Below, in pieces: positions 56,117-64,000 of a stretch of DNA of 64,000 bases. The stretch spans positions 76,632 through 140,631 of the forward strand of contig NZ_LR735002.1 of the NCBI RefSeq assembly GCF_900009265.2, in the 5' to 3' direction. The notes under the pieces were generated by a model. It was given only the letters and a program-made list of their open reading frames with translations. It did not search any database and was not told the DNA's origin. A program made the translations under genes and the position numbers. The DNA is from Planktothrix paucivesiculata PCC 9631 (GTDB lineage: Bacteria; Cyanobacteriota; Cyanobacteriia; Cyanobacteriales; Microcoleaceae). The stretch's first letter is position 1. Each line of letters opens with the position of its first letter.

Positions 56117-56391
56117 TGATCTTGGAAGTTCAATACCGTCAGGCTTTTTTAAAAGACTTGAAGCAACTTAAGAGTTCCACATCATACCAACGCATCTATG
56201 AAGTTGCGTTTACAACTCTAGCAGCTATCAACAGTTTGGAGGAGATTTCTGACATTAAATCCATGAAAGGTTACAGTCATCGGTATCGTATCCGCATCGG
56301 CGATTACCGTATTGGAATAGAGGTTAATGATGATTTTATAGAAGTGATGCGAGTTTTATATCGTCGAGAATTTTATCGTTATTTTCCGTAA
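56116..56391 (+). CDS. RelE/ParE-family toxin
   Basis: 91 aa: ILEVQYRQAFLKDLKQLKSS, then SIKGYSHRYRIRIGDYRIG-like sequence (MKGYSHRYRIRIGDYRIGIE) and EVMRVLYRREFYRYFP, matching RelE/ParE toxins in fold order (beta-alpha-alpha-beta-beta-beta). Translation overlaps the antitoxin stop. Whether it is an mRNA interferase (RelE) or a gyrase poison (ParE) cannot be decided by eye. Confidence 0.82.
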   Translation: MILEVQYRQAFLKDLKQLKSSTSYQRIYEVAFTTLAAINSLEEISDIKSMKGYSHRYRIRIGDYRIGIEVNDDFIEVMRVLYRREFYRYFP

Positions 56392-56426
56392 GTTTTGGGA
56401 ATTAAAATTTGTTCATGAGAAACGAG

Positions 56427-56483
56427 ATCGCTTTCCCTACAATTATCATAAGAATGCGATCGCTCCTTTTTTAAGACTGCGAT
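56427..56483. repeat. Dispersed repeat units B and A, right of the toxin-antitoxin pair
   Basis: Unit B at 56427-56460 and unit A at 56459-56483, sharing GCGATCGC at the joint. Both are close copies of the units at 55722-55807. Confidence 0.7.
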
Positions 56484-56566
56484 CAATTAGATTTATAAAG
56501 TAAATCAAAAAAGGTAGGATAGACGATTACCTACCCTACCTAATTTTGTACTGACTAAGGATTTAA

Positions 56567-56776
56567 TTAGACAGAAATGCCATTTCCTCCAAGTGCTGTA
56601 CCAGTCGTGGCTCCTATTTTTGCACCAACAGCGGCTCCTGCTGGGCCTGCAACTACCCAACCAATAGTTCCAGCTACAAGGGCTCCTGCAAGACCTGTTC
56701 CCAAAGCCTTTGCTCCTGCAATTACAGCAGCCTCTCCTGCGTTTTTCACAAGTTGAATCCAGTAATCGTCTCTCAT
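56567..56776 (-). CDS. Small glycine-zipper membrane peptide, 69 aa
   Basis: From ATG 56776, preceded by GGGAGA; an earlier TTG lies in the ribosome site. After a short polar N-terminus (MRDDYWIQLVKNAGEAAVIA) comes a Gly/Ala-rich hydrophobic segment (GTGLAGALVAGTIGWVVAG, GAAVGAKIGATTGTALGG). This is typical of bacteriocin-like or pore-forming peptides and of glycine-zipper membrane proteins. No leader cleavage site or transporter lies beside it. It diverges from the STAND-type ATPase at 57067. Confidence 0.6.
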   Translation of the reverse strand: MRDDYWIQLVKNAGEAAVIAGAKALGTGLAGALVAGTIGWVVAGPAGAAVGAKIGATTGTALGGNGISV

Positions 56777-57066
56777 TATTTCATCTCCCAGCAATATAAT
56801 TATCGATTTAGATTGTAACTTTGATCTAAATGGAGGGTATAAAACGACAAGCGTTTAATCCCAAAATTTAGTTAAGTAGTAATACTTTCTATATGATGAT
56901 TGAGAAATCTGATGTTTGTCTAGCTCAAAAATGTTCAATTTTGTCAACAACTTTTACTGTCTTTCAAACTATTTAATCTAGTTTTATACAAAAATATACA
57001 AAAATGTCTAAAAAAATCAGCCCATGTACGCTATAATACACAAAACTCTCCCATCTCCTAGCCCAA

Positions 57067-58449
57067 ATGAACCTTAAAGAAATGTTAAAAGTGGCTGATA
57101 AAATAGTATTTGCTAAAACGGGTAGGCATCTTGATGATTTAGAGGAAGCGGTATTGCGGGGAACACTGGAACGGGAGACGTACAAACAAATTGCTAGGGA
57201 TTTTGATTGTTCGGAGAGTAATGTGAGAAATACAGGATCAAAATTATGGCAGATTCTCTCAGAGAAGTTGGGGGAAGATGTTAATAAATCTAATTTTAAA
57301 TCTGCAATAGAGAGGTTACAAGACTCTAATCTTTTCAACTTTGCACAAAATAATAATAATGTTAGTCATAGTTTTAATATTTGTGGAGAAAGTAGACATC
57401 CGCCTGATATACCCAACCCCTATCACCAAAATGAGAATATTTCTCAGTCTAAATCAACTGAAACTCTACATAATGATTTAAGTGAAATGCCTGATTTGGG
57501 TGCTTTTTACGATCGCACTCCTGAATTAGAAACCCTGACAAATTGGATTTTACAAGAACAATGTCGTTTGATTGCAATTACGGGTATTAGTGGTATTGGG
57601 AAAACGGCGTTAACGGTGAAACTGGTTCAACAAATTAAGGAGGAATTTGAGTCTGTAATTTGGTGTGATTTTGACTCATCGCCGACTTTAGCGGAATTTC
57701 AAAGTAACTTGATTCGGATAATTTCTCAGTCTGAACAGTTAGATTTATCTGCCAATAATCAGAAATTTTTACCTCTAATTAAATATTTACAAAAGTATCG
57801 CTGTTTAGTTATTTTAGATAATATTCAAAATCTTTTTAGTAGCGGCGAATTAGCGGGAAAATATAAACCAGAATATGAAGACTATCGCACTTTATTTAAA
57901 CAAATCAAAGAATTACATCATCAAAGTTGTGTTGTGTTAACAGGTTGGGAACAACCTAGAATTGTAACTGAGGTTAAAAGCGAAAATTCTTTAATTCGGA
58001 CTTTACGACTGACGGGTTTAGATATTGTAGCTGCACGGGAAATATTGAGCGATAATGGGTTAACAGAAATTACTCACTGGGATGCAATGATTCAACACTA
58101 TCAAGGCAATCCCTTCTGGTTAAAAAGTATAGCAAATTTGATGCAGGATTTGGGAAAATGTGAAATTGAGGTGTTACTGAATAATACTCTATTGTTACCT
58201 GAAGATGTGAAAGAGAGTTTACAGCAACAGTGCGATCGCTTATCGGAAATAGAAAAACAAGTGCTATCTTTATTGGCGGAAGAAAGCTATCCTGTTAATT
58301 TAGTTAAACTGTTAGAAAATAGCAGAATTAATTCATCGGATTTAATTAATGCCCTACAGTCTTTATTAAAACGGTGTTTAATCGAACAACAAGGAAATTT
58401 TTATACTGTTTTACCTTTAATTAAGCAATATATAACGAGTACAAATTAG
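57067..58449 (+). CDS. STAND-type ATPase with vMAP-like N-terminal HTH
   Basis: 460 aa. Residues 1-85 (MNLKEMLKVADKIVFAKTGR, EAVLRGTLERETYKQIARDF) match the HTH domain at the start of vWA-MoxR-associated proteins. Then a disordered linker and an NB-ARC/NACHT-like ATPase: P-loop GISGIGKT at 173-180, Walker B LVILDN at 247-252, sensor LTGWEQPR. The C-terminal part (LSEIEKQVLSLLAEESYPVN) is a winged helix. No repeat sensor (WD40, TPR) or effector domain follows, so it may work through partners. Such proteins often act in conflict systems (known for the class, inferred here). Confidence 0.8.
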   Translation: MNLKEMLKVADKIVFAKTGRHLDDLEEAVLRGTLERETYKQIARDFDCSESNVRNTGSKLWQILSEKLGEDVNKSNFKSAIERLQDSNLFNFAQNNNNVSHSFNICGESRHPPDIPNPYHQNENISQSKSTETLHNDLSEMPDLGAFYDRTPELETLTNWILQEQCRLIAITGISGIGKTALTVKLVQQIKEEFESVIWCDFDSSPTLAEFQSNLIRIISQSEQLDLSANNQKFLPLIKYLQKYRCLVILDNIQNLFSSGELAGKYKPEYEDYRTLFKQIKELHHQSCVVLTGWEQPRIVTEVKSENSLIRTLRLTGLDIVAAREILSDNGLTEITHWDAMIQHYQGNPFWLKSIANLMQDLGKCEIEVLLNNTLLLPEDVKESLQQQCDRLSEIEKQVLSLLAEESYPVNLVKLLENSRINSSDLINALQSLLKRCLIEQQGNFYTVLPLIKQYITSTN

Positions 58450-58479
58450 TTTTAAATAATTTAGTGGGTGATGGGTATC

Positions 58480-58866
58480 TCACGGATATTTCCATAAATT
58501 GAGTTCTGATATAAACCGATAATCTCGTTGGTTTTTACTCAGTAGGGGAATTTTGTACTCAATAGCTGTGGCAGCAATTAGAGCGTCTGGTATTAAGAGT
58601 CCATGACTAAGATAGTAATAATTAATCAGTTGTTCTGCTCTAATAGATATCTGTTGGTTTAGTTGGAGAATAATAAACTGTTTAAGGAATTTTTCTAAAG
58701 ATTCTAATTCTCTTTTATTACGACATCCAACCATTAATTCTAATTTAGTAATTATACTAATTGTTAGCAATAATTTTTGCGATTCTTGCACAAGACGTTC
58801 TTGAGCAATTATGTCGTTATTTGCGAAATCAATTAAAATATCTGTATCAATTAGAATAGATTTCAT
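58480..58866 (-). CDS. PIN-domain toxin (VapC-like)
   Basis: 128 aa: ILIDTDILIDFANND (acidic residues 1 and 2), ITKLELMVGC, LLIPDALIAATAIEY (acidic residues 3 and 4). These four acidic residues form the Mg-dependent RNase site of PIN toxins. The gene starts 1 base from the end of the antitoxin gene, so the two are coupled. Confidence 0.85.
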   Translation of the reverse strand: MKSILIDTDILIDFANNDIIAQERLVQESQKLLLTISIITKLELMVGCRNKRELESLEKFLKQFIILQLNQQISIRAEQLINYYYLSHGLLIPDALIAATAIEYKIPLLSKNQRDYRFISELNLWKYP

Positions 58867-58867
58867 G

Positions 58868-59110
58868 TTACTGATGCCAATGTTGTTGTCGGATATTTCT
58901 CACCCATTGCGTACTATTTTGAGTCTCTGGGCGATCGCTCCACATTCCAATAAAAGGTTGATCTTCTAATTGCAGAGAATTAATCGGGGGCTTTTGTTCT
59001 ATTTCATAGCGTCTTTTTAAAACAGCGACCAGATCAGCAATAATTTCTTGAGCTTCTTCTGGTAGTTCTTGAATATCTATCAGTAGTTGTTCAGAAGAAA
59101 AGAGAGTCAT
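58868..59110 (-). CDS. Antitoxin of the PIN-domain module
   Basis: 80 aa, directly upstream of the PIN gene. LIDIQELPEEAQEIIADLVA and LKRRYEIEQKPPIN resemble the DUF2281/VapB-like short antitoxins of cyanobacteria. Identified mostly by position. Confidence 0.7.
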   Translation of the reverse strand: MTLFSSEQLLIDIQELPEEAQEIIADLVAVLKRRYEIEQKPPINSLQLEDQPFIGMWSDRPETQNSTQWVRNIRQQHWHQ

Positions 59111-59190
59111 ATTAATTTTCGGGAAAATACAATGATTTGATGTTTAGATTATATTATAACAAATATAACCGATCATTAATGTAGTGGGGT

Positions 59191-59216
59191 GGTGCGTGAT
59201 ATACATCTGACGCACC
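59191..59216 (-). terminator. Hairpin downstream of the aminotransferase gene
   Basis: GGTGCGT and ACGCACC form a 7-bp stem around a 12-base loop. Same core as the hairpin at 5927-5959. Located 8 bases after the stop of the 59225-60400 gene. Confidence 0.45.
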
Positions 59217-59224
59217 GTAGGGGT

Positions 59225-60400
59225 TTAAGGAACAGCAATAAACTGGTTAATGGCGTCTATAAGTTGATCAATTTCTGAGGAGAGGGTAAGGTAATGAACA
59301 CAAGCTCTAACGCAGTTAGGATCGAGGAGAGTTCTCAGGAAAATACCTTGGTTTTCTAAAGTATTAACTAAGGATTTATGGGATTTTCCATCAGTGAGTT
59401 GAAAGGAAACTAAACCCGCTTCTGGGGGAGAAGTTCTTAAACATTGAATTTGGGGAATTTCTGATAATTTTTGCCATAAATATTCACTATTTTGACAAAT
59501 TTGTTGATAGCGTTCTGTTGCTGTTCCCTGTTGATGATGGAGAGCGATCGCCTGGCGTAAAGCCGCATATAATGGAGAAGCGGAAGTTGCCACTTCATAG
59601 CGTTTTCCATCCGGTGTCCAAGCGATGGGTTTTCCCTGTTCATCCCCCATAATACTCCGCCATCCGATAAAGGTTGGAGATAATTCTGATAAAGATTCAG
59701 CGCTAACATATAACCCCCCCAATCCATCGGGCCCACAAAACCATTTATGACCGGTAAAGGCATAAAAATCAACCCCAGTTTCTGTTAAATTGAGCGGTAA
59801 AACTCCTACGGATTGAGCCGCATCTACTAATACTTTTGTGTTATAATTATTGTGGCAAAGGTTAACAATTTCTGTCAAGGGCAATACTTGTCCTGTATTC
59901 CATAAAATATGACTAATGACTAATAGACGAGTATGGGGTTTTAAATACTTAGAAATCATCGCTACCGGATCACCTTGGTTTAAGGTTTCTCTCAAGGGAA
60001 AAAACGAAACTTCCAGATCAAAACGACGTTGAATTTCTTGAATAATCGCTAAAATTCCGGGGTGTTCACAATCAGAAATCAACAGATGATCTCCGGGTTG
60101 CCAATCAATTCCCCAGAGGGCAATATTGCAGCCTACAGTAACATTTTCGGTAAAAGTTAGGGTTTCTGGTGAGATGCCTAATTCCGTAGCCAGCAAATGG
60201 CGAGTTAATTGGGTTTCTTGGTTTTGCCATTGGTTGACTTTCCCCGAAAACGGGCCAGAGAATTGCATATATTTATACCCCTCAACAATAGCATCCATCG
60301 ATATTTGGGATAATGGCCCTTGTCCGCCATAATTAAAATAGGCTTTATTCGTTAATGCGGGAAAATTTTGGCGATGGGTTTCTAGGGAAGGAATTGTCAT
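59225..60400 (-). CDS. Class V aminotransferase-fold PLP enzyme (cysteine/cystine lyase-like)
   Basis: 391 aa. RQNFPALTNKAYFNYGGQGP at the start is the substrate-side segment, TENVTVGCNIALWG the PLP-phosphate region, LVDAAQSVGVLPL the Asp that holds the pyridine nitrogen and FTGHKWFCGPDGLGGLY the Lys that binds PLP. The close spacing and GPDGLGGL favour the C-DES (cyst(e)ine lyase) branch known from Synechocystis over SufS, but this is a family-level judgement. It may supply sulfide or persulfide for Fe-S clusters. Confidence 0.8.
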   Translation of the reverse strand: MTIPSLETHRQNFPALTNKAYFNYGGQGPLSQISMDAIVEGYKYMQFSGPFSGKVNQWQNQETQLTRHLLATELGISPETLTFTENVTVGCNIALWGIDWQPGDHLLISDCEHPGILAIIQEIQRRFDLEVSFFPLRETLNQGDPVAMISKYLKPHTRLLVISHILWNTGQVLPLTEIVNLCHNNYNTKVLVDAAQSVGVLPLNLTETGVDFYAFTGHKWFCGPDGLGGLYVSAESLSELSPTFIGWRSIMGDEQGKPIAWTPDGKRYEVATSASPLYAALRQAIALHHQQGTATERYQQICQNSEYLWQKLSEIPQIQCLRTSPPEAGLVSFQLTDGKSHKSLVNTLENQGIFLRTLLDPNCVRACVHYLTLSSEIDQLIDAINQFIAVP

Positions 60401-60439
60401 AATATTGAAGGTTAGTTATTTTTCGTTAAGGAAGACGCT

Positions 60440-60467
60440 GTAGAGATGTTCCATGGAACGTCTCTAC
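60440..60467. repeat. Dispersed palindromic repeat (second copy)
   Basis: Arms GTAGAGATGTTCCA and TGGAACGTCTCTAC, 28 bp with one G-U mismatch. Same family as 3287-3314. Lies between divergent genes 59225-60400 and 60526-62076. Confidence 0.8.
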
Positions 60468-60525
60468 TAAGTTTAATCTGAAGGGGATATCTGATGTACA
60501 ATTAATCATTGACACTTAAATAATT

Positions 60526-62076
60526 ATGTTAATCACCGATAAACAACTGTTACTTTATCAACGCTGTCAGAGGCGGGCATTTTTAGATCGTTATGGCGAT
60601 ATTTCTCAACAAGATCCTCCGAGTGATTTTTTACTGAAACTAATCCAGGATAGTTTTGCCTATCAGCAAAGTATTTTATCAAATTATCCCTATTCTAAAC
60701 TCAATTCTTTTTTTAAAAATTGGGAGTTGGGGGCAAAACAAACGATAGAATTAATGCAGCAAGGAGTGGAGCGAATTTATCAAGGAGTTTTACTTAAGTC
60801 CGAGGTAATTAATACTTCTGATTTCAGTTTAGATGGGTCATCTATAGAATCTGATGAGATGATTCAGATCAGATTATTGAGTTCTCCTGAATTATTGGTT
60901 AAACAGCCAGGAACTTCTGAATTTGGAGATTGGATTTATGTTTCCCAGGATATTAAGTTAGGTAAACGTCCTAAACTCGATTATCAAGTGATATCGGCGT
61001 TTCATGCTTATTTATTAACAGATATTCAAGGAATACAGCCAGAAACAGGCTGGTTAATTTTACGCGGAAAAGCACCTTATGCGGTTAATTTAGAGCAACG
61101 TCTGCCGCAGATGCAGAAGGTTTTAAATAATTATTTAATCATGGTGTTATCTCGTCAGGAACCGGAGGTTTTTATTGCGAGACAAAAATGTAATTTATGT
61201 CAATGGCATAGTTATTGTTTGGGTGTAGCGCGATCGCAAAATCATATTTCTTTAATTCCCGGGGTGACTCCAACCCGTTATTTACGGTTACAAGAACTTA
61301 ATTTAACTACGGTTGAAACCTTAGCTAAAGCCACCCCTGAACAATTAGAAGTCTATCCCGAATTTGCCGAGGGAATTGCTTTACAAATTATCAAACAAGC
61401 AGAATCAAATTTAAGGAATAAAGCGATTAAACGTCGGGAAGAATTTATCAGTTTTGAACAAAATTTTAATTCTAGCGAATGGATTGATATTTTTAATGAT
61501 AACTCTCAAACAAAATTAAAAAAATTTCCCGTTGAGATTTATTTTGATATTGAAGCTCAACCGGAATTAAACTTGGATTATCTTCATGGAATGCTGGTTG
61601 TAGATCACCGTTCAAATCAACAAAAATTTTATCCCTTTTTGGCAGAACATCAGAACCAAGAGGAACTAATTTGGAAACAGTTTTTAGAATTAGTTTGGAT
61701 GTATCCCATCGCCCCTATTTTCCATTTTTGTGACTATGAACCTAAGACGATTAAACGATTGGCAATGGTTTATAATACGCCAGATTATTGGTGGAAACCC
61801 GTGTTAAAACGATTTATTGATCTCCATGCCAAAATGACGGAAACTGTGACCCTTCCGGTGGAAAGTTACGCCCTGAAACCCGTGGCGAAATGGTTAGGAT
61901 TTGAATGGCGTGATCCGAAAGCAAATGGTGCTCAATCTGTTTGTTGGTATGAACAATGGTTAAAAACAGGCGATCGCAAATTATTGGATGCAATTGTTCA
62001 ATATAATGAAGATGATTGTCTCGCTACATTTCATGTTAAAAAATGGTTAACAGAGTTTCTCAATGATTCGATATAA
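60526..62076 (+). CDS. TM0106-type RecB-like nuclease
   Basis: 516 aa. N-terminal part: LYQRCQRRAFLDRYGD, a RecB-like PD-(D/E)XK region with KLDYQVISAFHAYLL, and a Cys cluster (QKCNLCQWHSYC) suited to an iron-sulfur cluster. Then a helix-hairpin-helix-like segment (PGVTPTRYLRLQELNLTTVE) and a C-terminal RNase H-like exonuclease: VEIYFDIEAQPEL, FIDLHAKMTETV, QYNEDDCLATFHVKKWL. This is the order seen in TM0106 proteins. The role in DNA processing is inferred. Preceded by the palindromic repeat. Confidence 0.85.
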   Translation: MLITDKQLLLYQRCQRRAFLDRYGDISQQDPPSDFLLKLIQDSFAYQQSILSNYPYSKLNSFFKNWELGAKQTIELMQQGVERIYQGVLLKSEVINTSDFSLDGSSIESDEMIQIRLLSSPELLVKQPGTSEFGDWIYVSQDIKLGKRPKLDYQVISAFHAYLLTDIQGIQPETGWLILRGKAPYAVNLEQRLPQMQKVLNNYLIMVLSRQEPEVFIARQKCNLCQWHSYCLGVARSQNHISLIPGVTPTRYLRLQELNLTTVETLAKATPEQLEVYPEFAEGIALQIIKQAESNLRNKAIKRREEFISFEQNFNSSEWIDIFNDNSQTKLKKFPVEIYFDIEAQPELNLDYLHGMLVVDHRSNQQKFYPFLAEHQNQEELIWKQFLELVWMYPIAPIFHFCDYEPKTIKRLAMVYNTPDYWWKPVLKRFIDLHAKMTETVTLPVESYALKPVAKWLGFEWRDPKANGAQSVCWYEQWLKTGDRKLLDAIVQYNEDDCLATFHVKKWLTEFLNDSI

Positions 62077-62128
62077 TATAGATTAATTCGTTATGAAAAT
62101 TATAGCGTTTTAAAAGAAAGTTAGATCT

Positions 62129-62602
62129 ATGACTCAAGAACAAAAAACTGATCGTCAACGAGGACATCAAGCCAATGAACGGACGTTTTTAGCCTGGTTA
62201 AGAACCTCTATTTCATTAATTGCTTTGGGATTTGCGATCGCTCGCTTTAGTTTGTTTTTAAATCAATTAGAGATTTCCTTAACTCAACAAAATACTAGGA
62301 TTCATCCTGTTTTTAACTCTAATAATATTGGAATTATTCTAGTAATTACCGGAATGATTATTATTGTAATTGCAGCTTGGAATTATAATCAAGTTTTTTG
62401 GCAAATTGAACAGGGAAATTATCAACCCAAGCGTTTATCAATCTGGATAATCACAGCTATTGTAGTCATTTTAGGGTTGATTAGCTTACCGTTATTTTTC
62501 CGTCGAGATTTACCTCAAAAAAATGCTCCTAATTCTTTGGACTTACAAAGTAATCGATCTTTACCTTTTATTGCCAATATTTTAATTGGGCTTCGATATT
62601 AA
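62129..62602 (+). CDS. DUF202 membrane protein (YidH-like)
   Basis: 157 aa with the N-terminal signature RGHQANERTFLAWLRTSISL followed by three membrane segments (LIALGFAIARFSLF, IGIILVITGMIIIVIAAW, IWIITAIVVILGLISLPLF). Small inner-membrane protein of unknown function. Separated from the nuclease by 50 bases. Confidence 0.88.
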   Translation: MTQEQKTDRQRGHQANERTFLAWLRTSISLIALGFAIARFSLFLNQLEISLTQQNTRIHPVFNSNNIGIILVITGMIIIVIAAWNYNQVFWQIEQGNYQPKRLSIWIITAIVVILGLISLPLFFRRDLPQKNAPNSLDLQSNRSLPFIANILIGLRY

Positions 62603-62652
62603 TTTCCTATCCCTTAGATTATCTCGTAAAAATAAAAGCATAGGTGAATTTT

Positions 62653-63780
62653 ATGCGAATTCTATTATCTATTTTATTCATAGTTTTAACCCTAACCTTC
62701 TTCTTGATTTTTAGTACCTCTAGTGTGGCGATTTCCACAATAATTGATTTTATGGGACAAGGGAATTTATCCACAGGATTGATCTATAATAATACAGAAG
62801 TCGGTGGTTTATCAGGAATAACCTATGACCCCGAACAACAGGTTTATTATGCCATATCCGATGACCCCAGTAATATAAATAAAGCTCGATTTTATACCCT
62901 AAAGATTGATTTAAGTTCCGGTTCCCTGGCGGAAACAGGGATAAGTGTAATTGGTGTAACTCCGTTATTAACAGAAACGGCAGAACCCTTTCTTAAGGAT
63001 AGTCTTGATCCTGAAGGAATTGCATTTTCTGGAAATAGTGTTTTTATTGCTTCCGAAGGGAATTTTTATCAAAATATTCCAGCTTTTATTACGGAGTTTT
63101 CTTTGGAGGGTCAACTATTACGTTCTTTACCTATTTCTGATAAATTTATGGATGAGAATGGGAATAAAAATCAAGGACTCCGTTCTAATTTGTCCTTAGA
63201 AAGTTTAACCATAACACCGGATAAAAACTATTTATTTACAGCTACAGAAAACGCCTTAATTCAAGATGGAGACAAGGCGAGTTTAGATCGGGTAACTCCC
63301 TCTCGAATTTTGCGCTATAATTTGCAAACAAATCAACCGGATCGAGAGTATTTATATCTCACCGACCCCTTAGCCAATTCTTCTTTTATTGCAGAACAGT
63401 ATAATAGACAGGGTTTAGTTGATATATTGGCAATTGACGATCAGCATTTAATTAGTTTAGAACGATCTTTTTCCTTGGGTTTAGGATATACGATTAAATT
63501 ATTTTTAGTTAACTTAGAGCCAGCCGATAATATTCAAGAATTGGAGAGTATAAAACAAGCAAAATCAGCAATTATACCCGCAGAAAAAACATTATTACTC
63601 AATTTAAACCGTTTAAATATTTTGATTGATAATATAGAAGGATTAACGTGGGGTTCTCCCTTACCTGAAGGTGGGCGATCGCTCATTCTCATCAGTGATA
63701 ATAACTTTATGAGTTTACAAACCACCCAAATTATCGCATTAAGAATCAATCCCAACGTAGTAAGCCCTTCAGGGCTTTGA
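62653..63780 (+). CDS. Secreted phytase-like esterase-like domain protein
   Basis: 375 aa from ATG 62653 (a GTG three codons earlier at 62644 is less likely). A signal sequence (MRILLSILFIVLTLTFFLIF) leads to a beta-propeller-like domain with VGGLSGITYDPEQQVYYAIS, GIAFSGNSVFIASEG and NLSLESLTITPDKNYLFTAT, as in the phytase-like esterase family. Export to the periplasm is expected. The last codons (VVSPSGL and the stop) are contributed by a palindromic repeat at 63757, so the original C-terminus may have been replaced. Confidence 0.82.
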   Translation: MRILLSILFIVLTLTFFLIFSTSSVAISTIIDFMGQGNLSTGLIYNNTEVGGLSGITYDPEQQVYYAISDDPSNINKARFYTLKIDLSSGSLAETGISVIGVTPLLTETAEPFLKDSLDPEGIAFSGNSVFIASEGNFYQNIPAFITEFSLEGQLLRSLPISDKFMDENGNKNQGLRSNLSLESLTITPDKNYLFTATENALIQDGDKASLDRVTPSRILRYNLQTNQPDREYLYLTDPLANSSFIAEQYNRQGLVDILAIDDQHLISLERSFSLGLGYTIKLFLVNLEPADNIQELESIKQAKSAIIPAEKTLLLNLNRLNILIDNIEGLTWGSPLPEGGRSLILISDNNFMSLQTTQIIALRINPNVVSPSGL

Positions 63781-64000
63781 GGCGTGAAGGGCTCACTACA
63801 AGAGGTAGTAAGCCCTTCAGGGCTTTGAGGCATGGCTTTGAGTCCTGAAGGGCTCACTACAAGAGCATAACCAAATCTTAACCTTAGAACCCTTGACAAC
63901 TGATTGGGGTGATCGGCTATCTTTGAAGTAGAAACATCTGTAATCCGTCCCGCGCTCTCAAATGGAATCGTCCAGCCTGCAATTGTTGGGTCTGAGAGGG
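63534..64000 (-). CDS. Possible partial gene entering from the right edge
   Basis: The minus strand from 64000 is open: SDPTIAGWTIPFESAGRITD, VSTSKIADHPNQLSRVLRLR, FGYALVV and then the palindromic repeat read in frame (SPSGLKAMPQSPEG). The part 63870-64000 looks protein-like; the part left of 63757 is antisense to the esterase gene and probably not native. No family recognised; the true end is uncertain. Confidence 0.35.
   Translation of the reverse strand, partial: LSDPTIAGWTIPFESAGRITDVSTSKIADHPNQLSRVLRLRFGYALVVSPSGLKAMPQSPEGLTTSCSEPFTPQSPEGLTTLGLILNAIIWVVCKLIKLLSLMRMSDRPPSGKGEPHVNPSILSIKIFKRFKLSNNVFSAGIIADFACFILSNS
63757..63860. repeat. Two tandem copies of a palindromic repeat
   Basis: Copy 1 (63757-63799) starts GTAGTAAGCCCTTCAGGGCT and ends TGAAGGGCTCACTAC; copy 2 (63805-63860) has the same ends with an insertion in the middle. 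A shorter relative (AAGCCCTAAAGGGCTTACTA) lies at 24742 beside pyrC. Confidence 0.85.

Noticed and set aside
63893-63923. TTGACA...TATCTT promoter
   Set aside because: The spacer is 19 bases and no plus-strand gene start follows in the window.

Overview
The window looks like a filamentous or bloom-forming cyanobacterium, most like Planktothrix or a related Oscillatoriales (inference). It carries psbA (photosystem II D1), chlP, the carboxysome shell pair ccmK3-ccmK4, many GCGATCGC (HIP1) octamers, AT-rich intergenic DNA, large multi-domain signalling proteins, and a load of insertion sequences and toxin-antitoxin genes.

Layout. 1-754: right part of a frameshifted IS1634-like transposase. 1.1-8.2 kb: psbA with a readable promoter and terminator, a degenerate histidine kinase, chlP, an ABC ATPase, a DUF3318 protein and two alpha/beta hydrolases, all on the minus strand. 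8.3-9.7 kb: a complete ISAs1-family element with 13-bp ends and a 9-bp target duplication, inserted in a C-rich tract upstream of a ferrochelatase-like gene with a His-rich tail. 11-14.7 kb: a GT39-type glycosyltransferase and an aldehyde dehydrogenase. 14.9-23.8 kb: a 1810-aa Ser/Thr kinase/ATPase/histidine kinase, upp, a GAF protein, a secreted protein, a sulfite-oxidase-like protein and a YqeG phosphatase. 23.98-24.66 kb: an internally deleted IS701 relic. 24.8-36.1 kb: pyrC, lepB, tRNA-Leu(CAG), an SpoU methyltransferase, two response-regulator/sensor genes and folB.

36.2-47.6 kb: the most interesting region. It is an 11.35-kb integrative element in the 3' end of tRNA-Arg(CCG), bounded by perfect 40-bp direct repeats. 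It encodes a tyrosine integrase, an XRE-type regulator, a ribbon-helix-helix-like protein, a TOPRIM/VapE primase-helicase and a run of small unknown and membrane proteins. No capsid, tail, terminase or conjugation gene is visible, so it resembles a satellite or integrated-plasmid replicon. It has candidate arm-type integrase sites (TCACTCAAT, four copies), a recurring operator-like motif (GAATCAGTGTT) and iteron-like clusters (TTACACAACC type) both in an intergenic region and inside the coding sequence of the VapE gene. A second ISAs1-family element interrupts one of its genes.

47.6-64 kb: a HigB-like remnant, ccmK3-ccmK4, a degraded IS5-type element, a Uma2 gene split by an intact IS701-family element (the reading frame can be restored exactly), mtnA, a second Uma2 gene, a FAD oxidoreductase, a RelE/ParE-type module between dispersed repeats, a small glycine-zipper protein divergent from a STAND-type ATPase, a PIN-domain module, a class V aminotransferase-fold enzyme, a TM0106-type nuclease, a DUF202 protein and a phytase-like esterase whose last codons come from a palindromic repeat. 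No rRNA genes or CRISPR arrays were seen. All functional names rest on reading motifs by eye; no database search was run.
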